A stretch of DNA of 64,000 bases from Methanobacterium_C sp963845285 (GTDB lineage: Archaea > Methanobacteriota > Methanobacteria > Methanobacteriales > Methanobacteriaceae), in NCBI GenBank assembly GCA_963845285.1, contig CAWJRO010000022.1, forward strand, positions 1 to 64,000, read 5' to 3'. The notes beneath the pieces were generated by a model. The model did not search any database, was not told the origin of the DNA, and saw only the letters and a list, made by a program, of their open reading frames with translations. Made by a program: the position numbers and the translations under genes. Below are positions 26,123 through 37,076 of this stretch, piece after piece. Every line of letters begins with the position of its first letter. Position 1 is the stretch's first letter.

Positions 26123-26230
26123 AGAGAATTTCTATTAACCTTTATTTACTGTTGATATTATGTTTGGAAATAGTTTTATGATATCTATTAACGAGTTAAT
26201 TGATTTATTAAGGGCCAATAATTGTCTTAA
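26123..26230. repeat. Dispersed 108-bp repeat, copy A
   Basis: The stretch from AGAGAATTTCTATTAACC to GGCCAATAATTGTCTTAA is about 90% identical to 52497-52604. It has no coding capacity. It lies in the AT-rich gap of 840 bp between the membrane protein and purB; the rest of that gap holds MITE copy 7 and nothing else I can name. Confidence 0.8.
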
Positions 26231-26442
26231 ATGGCGTATTTATTTGTGATAACTAAATTATAACTTTTAATATTATTAAATTTTAGAGGTTTTTAGAAAT
26301 TCTCTTTATATTTTTAGAACTTTTTTAAAAATAGTTTTTAACAATTTAAGGAGTTTTAAATAGATTTTTTAGAGTTTTCAATAGATTTTTAAAAACAGTA
26401 TTTATTTTAAAAACAGTATTTAAGAATGTTTTTTTAGTTAAT

Positions 26443-26551
26443 GTGGCTGTCTCATAGTTCAAAATCTGCAAAAAAAATAAGAACAAATAGGGGTTTAAAT
26501 TCCAAAATAAACAAAAATTATATGTGTCAAAAATAATTATGAGACAGTCTC
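26443..26551. mobile_element. MITE copy 7 (TCTCAT subfamily)
   Basis: A 109-bp copy with ends GTGGCTGTCTCATAGTTC and the complement of GAGACTGTCTCATAATT. A 4-bp direct repeat TAAT flanks it (26439-26442 and 26552-26555). Confidence 0.85.
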
Positions 26552-26747
26552 TAATGAATTAAAAATTGGATTAATAGAAATCAACGTTATAAATTGGACC
26601 AGAATATTCGAACTATCAAAGAAGTAGGAAATAAAATATTTTCAATTAAAAGACATAACAAATTTAAAACTAGTTAGATATTAACAACTTAAAACTCTTT
26701 AAAGAGGGGTTAATTTGTTTAAATGGAGTTAAAAGGATTGTTGATGG

Positions 26748-28097
26748 TTAAAACCATCTTTCTGAGTCCTTTAAAACATTTTCAATGATCTGGACTGAGG
26801 ATCCAAGGTATGTATGAGGATCCATTATTTTTTCAATCTCAGCTTCCGTTAAGTATTTCCTTATTTCCTTATTTAACAGGACTATTTCCTTCAATCCTGC
26901 ATCTTTAGCATAGGCTTCCAGTGAACATTTCCTTACAAGTGCATACGCTGTTTGTTTTCCTATTCCTTTTCTTGTGAGCTCTGCCATAAATCTTTCAGCC
27001 ATTATAAGGCCGTTTGTCATGTTCAGGTTTTGTTCTATGTTTTTTGGGTGGAAAACAAGGTTACTGAAGAGTTTGATGGATAGTTTGAGTATGTAGTCTG
27101 TGAGCATACTGGTCTCTGGCAAAATTATCCTCTCACAGGAGGAGTTTGTAAGGTCTCTTTCATGCCATAGTGGGTTATTTTGAAGTGCAGGAGCAACATA
27201 AGCTCTTATAACTCTTGAGATACCACATATTCGTTCTCCAGTAATGGGGTTTCTTTTGTGTGGCATGGTGCTTGATCCAACCTGTTTATTTGGGTCAAAA
27301 CTCTCGCCAACCTCATCTATCTCAGTTCTCTGTAGGTTTCTTATCTCGAGGGCCATCTTTTCAAGGGTGCTTGCAATGTTTGCAAGGCACATTATGAATT
27401 CCGCGTGAACATCCCTTTGAACAATCTGGTTTGAGATTAAAACGGGTCTAAGACCAAGTATTTCAGAAACTTTGTTGTGTACTGCAAGTCCTTCTGTGCC
27501 AAGGGCTGCTGTTGTGCCCACAGCCCCTGTTAACATTCCCACACAGATCCTTTTGTTGCATTCATCAAGCCTTTCAATCTGCCTGTGGAGTTCATCAGCC
27601 CATATTGCAAACTTCATACCGTAAGTGGTTGGAAGTGCGTGCTGTCCATGAGTCCTACCAATACATACAGTTTCTTTATTATCTTCTGCAAGTTTTAAAA
27701 GGGTTTTTGTGAGCTCAACCACCTTTTCCCTAATAATTGATATGGTTTCTTTGAAAAGCAGGGACTGCGAAGTGTCTATAATGTCGTTTGATGTTGCACC
27801 GAAGTGCACGTATTCTCCTGCATCTCCTTCACACACTTCTGCAAGGGCCTTTACAATTGAAGCGATGTCATGATGGGTTTGCATCTCAATTTCAGATACC
27901 CTCTCAGATTTAACATATTCTGTACTTGCTTTACTTTTTATTTCATCTGCAGCTTCTTTTGGAATGATATTAAGTTGAGCTTCAGCATCTGCAAGTGCAG
28001 CTTCAACTTCAAGCATCTTTTGAAGTTTGTTATCTGCCTCCCAGACTTTTCTCATCTCTTCTGTATGGTATTTGTATTCAATAGGGTGGATAGCCAT
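26748..28097 (-). CDS. purB: Adenylosuccinate lyase
   Basis: Fumarase/aspartase-superfamily enzyme that removes fumarate from SAICAR and adenylosuccinate in purine synthesis. At 449 residues it is of normal length. Signatures: HFGATSNDIIDTS (about 87-99), TVCIGRTHGQHALPTT (about 133-148) with a catalytic His, and the superfamily motif SSTMPHKRNPITGE (about 264-277) with the catalytic Ser loop. It is a single gene, transcribed away from Sec61-beta's end. Confidence 0.96.
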   Translation of the reverse strand: MAIHPIEYKYHTEEMRKVWEADNKLQKMLEVEAALADAEAQLNIIPKEAADEIKSKASTEYVKSERVSEIEMQTHHDIASIVKALAEVCEGDAGEYVHFGATSNDIIDTSQSLLFKETISIIREKVVELTKTLLKLAEDNKETVCIGRTHGQHALPTTYGMKFAIWADELHRQIERLDECNKRICVGMLTGAVGTTAALGTEGLAVHNKVSEILGLRPVLISNQIVQRDVHAEFIMCLANIASTLEKMALEIRNLQRTEIDEVGESFDPNKQVGSSTMPHKRNPITGERICGISRVIRAYVAPALQNNPLWHERDLTNSSCERIILPETSMLTDYILKLSIKLFSNLVFHPKNIEQNLNMTNGLIMAERFMAELTRKGIGKQTAYALVRKCSLEAYAKDAGLKEIVLLNKEIRKYLTEAEIEKIMDPHTYLGSSVQIIENVLKDSERWF

Positions 28098-28278
28098 GAT
28101 TAAACTCCTTAAAAATTTCTGAATAAAAAATCTATTTCTTAAAAAAAAATTATTAAAATTATTTAGCTAAATATCCATTAACTTCTCAATTCATTTAAAG
28201 AACACAATCTTCTAAGTACATGTACTCAGTATGAAGTCTTAAAAAAAATTTATTTTAAAAATTTTATTTTAAAGTTCC

Positions 28279-28440
28279 TCATGAGTACGAGAATCTCAGT
28301 GCAATGCATAACGCTGCCAGAATAACAGTCATAATCACGACTTGTTCTGGTGTTAGTTTAGGTCCTTTTGTCTCTTCCTCAAAGTACCGTACAAGTCCGG
28401 CACCACTTGGTGGGAGAACTTTTTTATCCTTTTTTGCCAT
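28279..28440 (-). CDS. Preprotein translocase subunit Sec61-beta
   Basis: A 53-residue tail-anchored protein. A basic N terminus MAKKDKKVLPPSGAGLVRYF is followed by EEETKGPKLTPEQV, then one membrane helix (about 34-50) and a short end. The PPSGAGLVRYFEEE block is the hallmark of archaeal Sec61-beta (SecG functional equivalent), the small third subunit of the SecYE beta channel. The start is fixed by GGTGATTTTATG. Confidence 0.93.
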   Translation of the reverse strand: MAKKDKKVLPPSGAGLVRYFEEETKGPKLTPEQVVIMTVILAALCIALRFSYS

Positions 28441-28625
28441 AAAATCACCATAAAATTTACTTATCTATCAATAGTAACTATCACTTTATATTTACTTTGT
28501 TGAATTTAAATATTTATTTCAAGCTTTATATTTATAGTGGTTTTTATAGTGACTTTAATTTTTAAGTGATTAGGGGATTGTTGTTTTTTGAGATTAAAAT
28601 TTTATGAAAGGATTTAATTAAAATC

Positions 28626-29869
<1,244 letters not shown>

Positions 29870-29873
29870 TTAA

Positions 29874-29928
29874 AATCTTAAATTCGAAAATAAAGAATGA
29901 GAATCTTAAATTCGAAAATAAAGAATGA
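29874..29928. repeat. Two tandem copies of a 28-bp unit
   Basis: A 27-base unit starting AATCTTAAATTCG and ending AAAGAATGA occurs at 29874-29900 and 29902-29928, right beside the IS, and overlaps its right target duplication. The remaining 370 bp to polC are AT-rich with no gene seen. Confidence 0.7.
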
Positions 29929-30296
29929 AACATTTTATAATAAACTAAATTTATTCCAAATCAAATTTATAAATTTTTACGGGCTAATATATCATTTTTT
30001 GGATATATACATATTTTTATTGCCCCAAATTATATTTAAATGCTTAATAATGTCTAAAATCCCTTTAACTTAATTTTCATGTTTTATAGACAGATTTATA
30101 AATGGTTTTGAACATAGGACAACCGTAGAAAATTAGCTTTTCTCAATAAAGATTTTCCATGAGTTATTACGCATATTCTATGAAATCATATGGATTTTAG
30201 TTTAATATAATAATTTTTAATTGAGTACTATAACAATAATATAACAATTACACTACTTGAAGGATTGAATACTTAAAAGATTAGCAAGGGACTGTT

Positions 30297-33200
30297 ATGG
30301 GATACTTTGAGACTTTGGAAGAAGAAACACAGAAGTTGTATGATGTAGCAAGGCAGGCAAGGCTTAAAGGATATGATATTGAATTAGAACCTGAAATACC
30401 TCTTGCAAAGGATCTTGCAGAAAGGGTTGAGGGGCTTGTCGGGCCGGAGGGTATAGCAGCTCGGATAAAAGAGTTAGAAGATGATCTCTCCCGTGAGGAA
30501 GTGGCATTCCAGATAGCCCGGGAGATCGTCACCACACCTGATGAAGAGGGCAAAGAAGACAGTATGGAAGTTAAGGAGCAAAAGTCGGATCAGGCAACAA
30601 GGACTGCCCTGGCTATTTTAACAGAGGGTGTTGTTGCAGCCCCACTTGAGGGAATAGCCAAGATCGAAATAAAACAGAACTTCGACCAAGGATACTATCT
30701 TGCTGTGTACTTTGCAGGGCCGATAAGAAGTGCTGGAGGAACTGCAGCTGCGCTTGCGGTTCTTATAGGTGATTATATACGAATTTCTTTGGGACTTGAT
30801 AAGTACAAACCCACAGATGTTGAGATCGAGAGGTACGTTGAGGAAGTTGAGCTCTATGAATCTGAGGTTACAAATCTCCAGTACTCCCCAAAGCCGGAGG
30901 AAGTCCGGTTTACCATAAAAAATGTTCCTGTTGAGATAACAGGAGAGGCAACTGACAAAATTGAGGTTTCAAATCGTGACCTTGAGAGGGTTGAGACTAA
31001 CAACGTAAGAGGCGGAGCACTCCTTGCAATGGCGGAGGGAATTATACAGAAGGCCCCTAAGGTCATAAAATATGCCAGTAAACTGAAGATCGATGGGTGG
31101 GACTGGCTTGAACAATTTTTGAAGGCCCCTGATTCAAAGAGTGATGAAGACTCTGGTAAAGTGGATGATAAATACATGAGGGATATCATCGGTGGAAGGC
31201 CAGTTTTAGCATACCCCAAGGCCAAGGGAGGTTTCAGATTAAGATACGGCAGATCAAGAAACACAGGACTTGCTGCCATGGGAGTACATCCCTCAACCAT
31301 GGAGATAGTTGGATTTTTGGCTGTTGGAACCCAGATGAAAATCGAAAGACCGGGTAAAGGAAACTGTGTGGTGCCATGTGACTCAATAGAAGGCCCTATA
31401 GTTAAATTAAGGGATGGAAGTGTTGTTAAGGTAAAATCGGCGCAGCAGGGAAAGGAGCTAAAAAATCAGGTGGAAGAGATTATATTTTTAGGGGATATGC
31501 TGGTTGCATTTGGGGAATTCCTCAGAAACAACCATGTACTTTTGCCTGCAGGCTGGTGTGAAGAATGGTGGGTTCAGACCATTGAAAATTCACCAGAATA
31601 CTCAGGAGAACTGGATCTTGAGTCCCTAGAAACAGATCCAATAAGTCCAAAAGAGGCATTTGAACTATCAGAGAAATATAAGGTACCTTTGCACCCTGCC
31701 TACACATATTTTTACCATGATGTCACTAAAGATGAGATAAACAGGCTTCAAAACAAATTGTACCAGAACATTGGTGATGATGAAGATATAACGGATTTAA
31801 ATTTGGAAAATGGTTTGATAATGGATATGTGTCCGGAAAAGAGAATTTTAGAGGTTATAGGGGTTCCACACCGTGTAAAAACTGATAAGATCATCATAGA
31901 TAATGACGATGCATACACACTTTTAAACACCTTGAGGGAACCATTAAACCTTGATAATGATTCAGATACAATTAAAGCTATAAATGAGGTTTCACGTGTT
32001 GAAATAATGCCTAAAGCTCCAACGTATATTGGTGGGAGGGTTGGACGGCCTGAAAAGAGTAAAGAAAGGAAGATGAAACCTGCTCCTCATTCACTTTTCC
32101 CGATAGGTATAAACGGTGGCAGTAGGCGTAACATAATTGATGCTGCTAAAAAAGGTAGCATAGTGGTGGACATAGCCCGTTGCAAGTGTACAAAATGTGG
32201 GATAGGTTCAATGCAGGCAAAATGTCCTGTTTGCGGATCAAGGACTGTGCCAACAAGCTCTGGCAAAAAAAAGATAAACCTCGCAAGCATGCTGAAGAAG
32301 GCATATGAAAATGTCGGAGTTCGCAGACTCGATGAGATAAAGGGTGTGCAGGGAATGATATCTGAAGAAAAATTCCCAGAACCCCTTGAAAAAGGGATAT
32401 TAAGGGCTAAAAATGGAGTTTTTACCTTCAAAGATGCAACAATAAGACATGATTCAACCAACCTGCCATTAACTCATTTCATACCCAAAGAGGTGGGTGT
32501 AACTCCTCAAAAACTCAGAGAACTTGGCTACACCGAGGACATCCATGGCCAACCCATTGAAAATGATGATCAGATAATTGAAATCAAGGTTCAGGACGTT
32601 GTAATCTCAGAAAACTGCGCAGAATACCTTATAAACGTTTCAAAATTTATAGATGACCTTCTTGAGAACTTCTACGAACTTGACAGGTTTTACAATATCA
32701 AGACCAAAGAAGACCTGGTTGGACAGCTTGTTGTAGGTCTTGCACCCCACACTTCCGCAGGAGTTTTAGGAAGAATTGTTGGATTTACAAAGGCATTATG
32801 CTGTTATGCTCACCCCTATTTCCATTCAGCTAAAAGGAGAAACTGTGACAGTGATGAAGACTCCATAATGCTTTTAATGGATGCTCTCCTCAACTTTTCC
32901 AAAGTTTACCTTCCAAGCACACGTGGAGGTAAGATGGACGCTCCTCTGGTTTTATCGTCCAGAATAGACCCTGAGGAAATAGATGATGAGTCCCACAACA
33001 TAGATACGATGTCAAGACTTCCAATGGAACTCTACGAAAAAACACTGGACTTTGAAAAGCCGTCTGATGTTCTTGACCTTGTGGACAATGTAAAAAAACG
33101 AATTGGAACTCCAAAACAATACTGCGGCCTTATATTTTCACACAACACCTCTAGCATACACAGCGGACCAAAACAATGCCTTTACAAGATGCTTCCAACC

Positions 33201-33593
33201 ATGAAAGATAAAGTAGAAGGTCAAATAGGTCTTGCTGAAGAAATAAGGGCTGTTGACCAGAAAGGTGTTGTAGAAGGTGTTTTAATGTCCCATTTCCTCC
33301 CGGATATGGCCGGAAACTTGAGGGCCTTTTCAAGGCAGAAGGTTCGCTGCCCTAAATGCAACAAGAAGTACCGGAGAATGCCTCTTTCAGGGGAGTGTAC
33401 CTGTGGTGGAAATTTAATATTAAGTATATCCAAGGGTTCTGTTATGAAGTACCTTGGAATATCCAATGAATTATCTAAGCGATATCCAATTGATCCTTAT
33501 CTGGTTCAGAGGATAGAGCTTATTGAATCTAGTATAACTTCATTATTTGAAAGTGATAAGTCAAAACAGAGTTCACTGGATGTCTTTTTATAA
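30297..33593 (+). CDS. polC: DNA polymerase D large subunit (DP2)
   Basis: Catalytic subunit of the archaeal replicative D-family polymerase, partner of the DP1 exonuclease subunit (not in the window). At 1098 residues it is of full length, with no intein. Seen are the N-terminal domain opening FETLEEETQKLYDVARQAR, the double-psi-barrel catalytic core regions (AGPIRSAGGTAAALAVL; KAKGGFRLRYGRSRNTGLA), zinc sites CKCTKCGIGSMQAKCPVCG (about 625-643) and CPKCNKKYRRMPLSGECTCGG near 1020-1040, and the NCDSDEDSIMLLMDALLNFS block with acidic catalytic residues. The end KQSSLDVFL is a PCNA-interacting (PIP) motif. Confidence 0.97.
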   Translation: MGYFETLEEETQKLYDVARQARLKGYDIELEPEIPLAKDLAERVEGLVGPEGIAARIKELEDDLSREEVAFQIAREIVTTPDEEGKEDSMEVKEQKSDQATRTALAILTEGVVAAPLEGIAKIEIKQNFDQGYYLAVYFAGPIRSAGGTAAALAVLIGDYIRISLGLDKYKPTDVEIERYVEEVELYESEVTNLQYSPKPEEVRFTIKNVPVEITGEATDKIEVSNRDLERVETNNVRGGALLAMAEGIIQKAPKVIKYASKLKIDGWDWLEQFLKAPDSKSDEDSGKVDDKYMRDIIGGRPVLAYPKAKGGFRLRYGRSRNTGLAAMGVHPSTMEIVGFLAVGTQMKIERPGKGNCVVPCDSIEGPIVKLRDGSVVKVKSAQQGKELKNQVEEIIFLGDMLVAFGEFLRNNHVLLPAGWCEEWWVQTIENSPEYSGELDLESLETDPISPKEAFELSEKYKVPLHPAYTYFYHDVTKDEINRLQNKLYQNIGDDEDITDLNLENGLIMDMCPEKRILEVIGVPHRVKTDKIIIDNDDAYTLLNTLREPLNLDNDSDTIKAINEVSRVEIMPKAPTYIGGRVGRPEKSKERKMKPAPHSLFPIGINGGSRRNIIDAAKKGSIVVDIARCKCTKCGIGSMQAKCPVCGSRTVPTSSGKKKINLASMLKKAYENVGVRRLDEIKGVQGMISEEKFPEPLEKGILRAKNGVFTFKDATIRHDSTNLPLTHFIPKEVGVTPQKLRELGYTEDIHGQPIENDDQIIEIKVQDVVISENCAEYLINVSKFIDDLLENFYELDRFYNIKTKEDLVGQLVVGLAPHTSAGVLGRIVGFTKALCCYAHPYFHSAKRRNCDSDEDSIMLLMDALLNFSKVYLPSTRGGKMDAPLVLSSRIDPEEIDDESHNIDTMSRLPMELYEKTLDFEKPSDVLDLVDNVKKRIGTPKQYCGLIFSHNTSSIHSGPKQCLYKMLPTMKDKVEGQIGLAEEIRAVDQKGVVEGVLMSHFLPDMAGNLRAFSRQKVRCPKCNKKYRRMPLSGECTCGGNLILSISKGSVMKYLGISNELSKRYPIDPYLVQRIELIESSITSLFESDKSKQSSLDVFL

Positions 33594-33740
33594 AATTTTT
33601 TTTGAATAACCTTAAAAGATTGTTAATTCAAAGGGATAAATCCCTTGATTTTTTTGTTTTTGAATAGATTTTTGAATAGATTTTCGAATGATTTAAATTC
33701 CTTAAAAATCAGAATATAATGTAACTAAATGATAGGTGTT

Positions 33741-36080
33741 ATGATGAGGGAAGACTTAGAGAGGCGAGATTTAGAAATGGAGGATGTGAGAGTCATGGCA
33801 GCACTTCCTACCAAGGCACAAACGTGTGTCATTAAAAATAATGGAATACTTGAAAGATTCAGCCATGAAAAAATAGTCAGATCCTGCTTGATGGTTGGGG
33901 CTCCGCTCTGGGCTTCTGAAAAGATTGCATCAAGGGTAGCTACCACTGCTTACGATGGTATATCCACAGCGGAGATCAAGATGCTTGTACATGATCAGCT
34001 CAAAAAGGTCGACAGGAAAATTGCTGATAAGTACAAGGCAGCCAACACCATGAGGGTTAGGACATCACGGGACACCATAGAACCTTTTGATCAAAAGAAA
34101 ATAGAAAAAACCCTGATCGTTGAGACAGAAGCCTCCGAAGAGGTTGCACGGAAAATAGCAACCCAGGTTTGGAAAGAACTTAAAAAACTGGACGTTGAAT
34201 ATTTAACGGCTCCAATGATAAGGGAGATCGTGAACACAAAGCTTGTTGAAAACGGCTTTGAAACTCTCAGGCGAAAATACACAAGGCTTGGTATACCTGT
34301 CTACAACATAACCAACCTCATAAGAAATGGATCAAGGGACAACGCAAACATGTTACACAACCCTGAAACAGTTCACAAGTACGTTGCAGACGAGGCCCTT
34401 AAACAATACGCATTACTAAGCCTCCCAGATGAGCTTGCAGATGCACATATGAGTGGGGACATACACATACACGACCTTGAATTCTTCTCAGGACGTCCTT
34501 TAAACTGTTTACAGCATGATCTGAGGGCTTTCATAAGACATGGTCTCAAGGTGGATGGTACAGGGGATCACACATCCATTGCAGGAGCACCAAAACATAT
34601 AGGAACCCTCATGAACCATACTGGGGAGATAATGCTGGCAGCACAGCAGAACATGAGTGGTGGACAGTCAATGAGCCTTTGGAACGTTTTTGTTGCACCA
34701 TTTGCCGCAGGACTTTCCTATGATGAAATAAAACAGGCAGTTCAGATGCTCATATACAACCTGAACATGGCATACGCTGCAAGAGGATCCCAGGTACCGT
34801 TCACATCGATGAACCTTGAATTCACAGTTCCAGATTTCCTTAAAAATGAAACAGCCTATGGACCTGGAGGTAAAGTTGTAGGGGTTTACGGTGACTTTGA
34901 GAGGGAAACAAGAGCACTTGGAAGGGCGTTTACAGAAGAGCTTTTAAAAGGTGATTCCGATGGAAAACCACACCTGTTCCCAAACACCATCTACATGTTA
35001 AGGAAAGAAGTACTTAAAAGTGAATTTGAAGATGATATAAGGTTAGTCCACGAACTTTCAGCCAAGTATGGAACATCTTACTTCGTTAACATGCTTCCAA
35101 AGTACAGGGGAGATATGGCCAATTACATGGGATGTAGAACGTCTTTAAATGATGATTGGACTGGTGACTGGTCAAAAGACTGCCTCAGAACCGGAAACCT
35201 GGCATACGTGACCTTGAACCTTCCAAGAATAGCCTACAATTCAAGTAGTGATGATGATGTCTTTGAATACCTTGATTCATATATGGGGCTGGCAGAAAAG
35301 GTTTTAATGCTCCGTAGAAAACAGGCAATACACTGTCTTGATGATTACAATCTTCTACCATTTTTAACCCAGGATATAGATGGTGAGAGGTATTATAACG
35401 TGGACAACTCAACCCTATCCTTCGGATTTGTTGGATTAAACGAGATGCTCCTTTCACACTGTGGTGCTGGAATTCAAGATGACAATGCCCGTAAATTTGG
35501 TTTAGATGTTGTAAAGTATATCAATAAAAGGGCAGATGAACTTAAAAAAGAAACAGGTTTAAGATGGAGCGTTCTCCAGACACCTGCAGAATCAACAGCA
35601 TACAGATTTGCAATGCTTGATAAAGAAAAATTCGGGGACAAAGCCATAACACAGGGAGATAAAAGCGCATATTACTACACCAACTCATCCCACGTCCCTG
35701 TGAATGCAGATGTTCTGCTTCCAGAGAAAATTAGGATAGAAGAGAAATTCCACCCATTAACACTGGGAGGCCATATATTCCATGCATTTATGGGAGAATC
35801 CTACGCAGACCCTGATGCACTCATGAGCCTTACAAATAAAATAGCCAGAAACTCGGACATAGGATTCTGGGCCTACAGCTCAGCACTCAGCTTCTGCATG
35901 AAGTGCAAAAGTCTTATGAAAGGGCTTCAGGATAAATGTGCAACATGCGGAGAAGAAGCAGAAGTTGAATGGTATGACAGGATAACAGGTTATGTGCAGC
36001 AGGTTGGTCATTCCAAATCAGCTTCAGGCGGATGGAATCCTGGTAAGATGCAGGAGTTAAGGGATAGGAAAAGGTTTTAA
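33741..36080 (+). CDS. nrdD: Anaerobic ribonucleoside-triphosphate reductase (class III)
   Basis: Glycyl-radical enzyme that makes deoxynucleotides without oxygen. Two ATP-cone regulatory domains stand in tandem (VIKNNGILERFSHEKIV; then VRTSRDTIEPFDQKKIEK), followed by the barrel with NCLQHDLRAFIRHGL and GSQVPFTSMNLEF, a zinc site CMKCKSL...CATCG (about residues 715-735) and the C-terminal radical loop RITGYV, whose Gly is the radical site. Start at ATG 33741 behind ATAGGTGTT; an ATG at 33729 is in frame but lacks a good site. The activase NrdG is not next to it. Length 779. Confidence 0.94.
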   Translation: MMREDLERRDLEMEDVRVMAALPTKAQTCVIKNNGILERFSHEKIVRSCLMVGAPLWASEKIASRVATTAYDGISTAEIKMLVHDQLKKVDRKIADKYKAANTMRVRTSRDTIEPFDQKKIEKTLIVETEASEEVARKIATQVWKELKKLDVEYLTAPMIREIVNTKLVENGFETLRRKYTRLGIPVYNITNLIRNGSRDNANMLHNPETVHKYVADEALKQYALLSLPDELADAHMSGDIHIHDLEFFSGRPLNCLQHDLRAFIRHGLKVDGTGDHTSIAGAPKHIGTLMNHTGEIMLAAQQNMSGGQSMSLWNVFVAPFAAGLSYDEIKQAVQMLIYNLNMAYAARGSQVPFTSMNLEFTVPDFLKNETAYGPGGKVVGVYGDFERETRALGRAFTEELLKGDSDGKPHLFPNTIYMLRKEVLKSEFEDDIRLVHELSAKYGTSYFVNMLPKYRGDMANYMGCRTSLNDDWTGDWSKDCLRTGNLAYVTLNLPRIAYNSSSDDDVFEYLDSYMGLAEKVLMLRRKQAIHCLDDYNLLPFLTQDIDGERYYNVDNSTLSFGFVGLNEMLLSHCGAGIQDDNARKFGLDVVKYINKRADELKKETGLRWSVLQTPAESTAYRFAMLDKEKFGDKAITQGDKSAYYYTNSSHVPVNADVLLPEKIRIEEKFHPLTLGGHIFHAFMGESYADPDALMSLTNKIARNSDIGFWAYSSALSFCMKCKSLMKGLQDKCATCGEEAEVEWYDRITGYVQQVGHSKSASGGWNPGKMQELRDRKRF

Positions 36081-36393
36081 GAACAATTTTAACTACTTTT
36101 TTTATTTTTAATATTTTATTTCTGGATTTCTAGCAGGAGTTAGAGGACTGTTTTAAACTATAAAAAGATAATTAAATATCAACTTAACCTGTAACAGCTT
36201 ATTTTATTTTTAAAATCCAAAGATAAGGCTAATGCCCAACCATTGACTCTTAGTACAATTCAGAGTGAATACCTTTCAAAAATCAACAAGAATTGCTATT
36301 TTTTGATCATTAAATTGACTTTATAGTTGTATTTTTAATTATAAATATGATCAATTACATAAATATTGTTAATAATGTTTGTGGGTGAAGACG

Positions 36394-36894
36394 TTGAAAA
36401 GGTTGATCTACATCCTGATATTGATGTTGCTGGTTGTTATGGTCTCAGGTTGTGTCAGTGACCAGTGGCAGTCCAATAAGACTTATTCTGCTAACGGAGT
36501 AAACTTTACATATCCTGGTACCTGGCAGGGAGAGGCATCTTCAGGATATTCTCCATCAAATTCGAGTAGCATAGCTACCGTTGGAAATGAGGATTATGGG
36601 TTTGCTATTGGAACTGTAAATACTCAAGTTTCAGAATCAAACCTTCAACAGGTTTTAGATCAGATGATACAACAATATAAATCTGATCCGGGATTCATTT
36701 CAGAAAAAAATATGACTGTGGATGGTGTTACTGCTACAGAAATGGTTACAAATGGATCTTCCCAGAATCTTACATCCCAAATTTCATACGTTTTCTGGGT
36801 GAAAAATAATAACCTGTTCTTTGTTGTATATGCATCTAACACTAACGAAACTCAAACTCTGGACAGGATACTCAGCACAGTTAAAACCAGTTAA
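36394..36894 (+). CDS. Predicted lipoprotein, PsbP/DcrB-like
   Basis: About 166 residues, exported. The start KRLIYILILMLLVVMVSGC is a signal peptide with a lipobox-like VSGC. The body begins with KTYSANGVNFTYPGTWQGE, the pattern of the PsbP/DUF1795-like fold (YxxxGVxFxYPxxW), and is rich in Ser/Asn/Thr, as surface proteins are. TTG 36394 is chosen because GGGTGAAGACG precedes it; GTG 36385 and TTG 36379 are in frame. Function unknown. The 300 bp upstream are AT-rich and hold only a promoter. Confidence 0.75.
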   Translation: MKRLIYILILMLLVVMVSGCVSDQWQSNKTYSANGVNFTYPGTWQGEASSGYSPSNSSSIATVGNEDYGFAIGTVNTQVSESNLQQVLDQMIQQYKSDPGFISEKNMTVDGVTATEMVTNGSSQNLTSQISYVFWVKNNNLFFVVYASNTNETQTLDRILSTVKTS

Positions 36895-36900
36895 AAATAA

Positions 36901-36949
36901 GTTAATATCCTATTTGAGTTAATATCCTATTTGAGTTAATATCCTATTT
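36901..36949. repeat. Three tandem copies of a 17-bp unit
   Basis: GTTAATATCCTATTTGA occurs at 36901-36917 and 36918-36934, with a third, slightly altered copy to 36949, just after the lipoprotein stop codon. No spacers, so it is not a CRISPR. Confidence 0.8.
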
Positions 36950-37076
36950 TTAGTTTTCTTCTCTGAGTTTAATTTGACCTTATTTTTGGCTCAATTTGAC
37001 TCAAAGAATTTTATTTTTAATTTTTAGCTCATCACGACTTGAAACTAAAAAAAGAAACTAAAAAAGGGAGGAAGGG

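Noticed and set aside
30854..31300. 148-codon antisense frame inside polC
   Set aside because: It lies wholly inside the conserved DP2 gene, has no family pattern and follows the codon bias of the real gene.
30297..33593. Intein in PolD large subunit
   Set aside because: The catalytic blocks are contiguous and the length of 1098 residues is normal without an insertion.
36901..36949. Tandem 17-bp repeats as a CRISPR array
   Set aside because: The copies touch without spacers and number only three; no cas gene is present.
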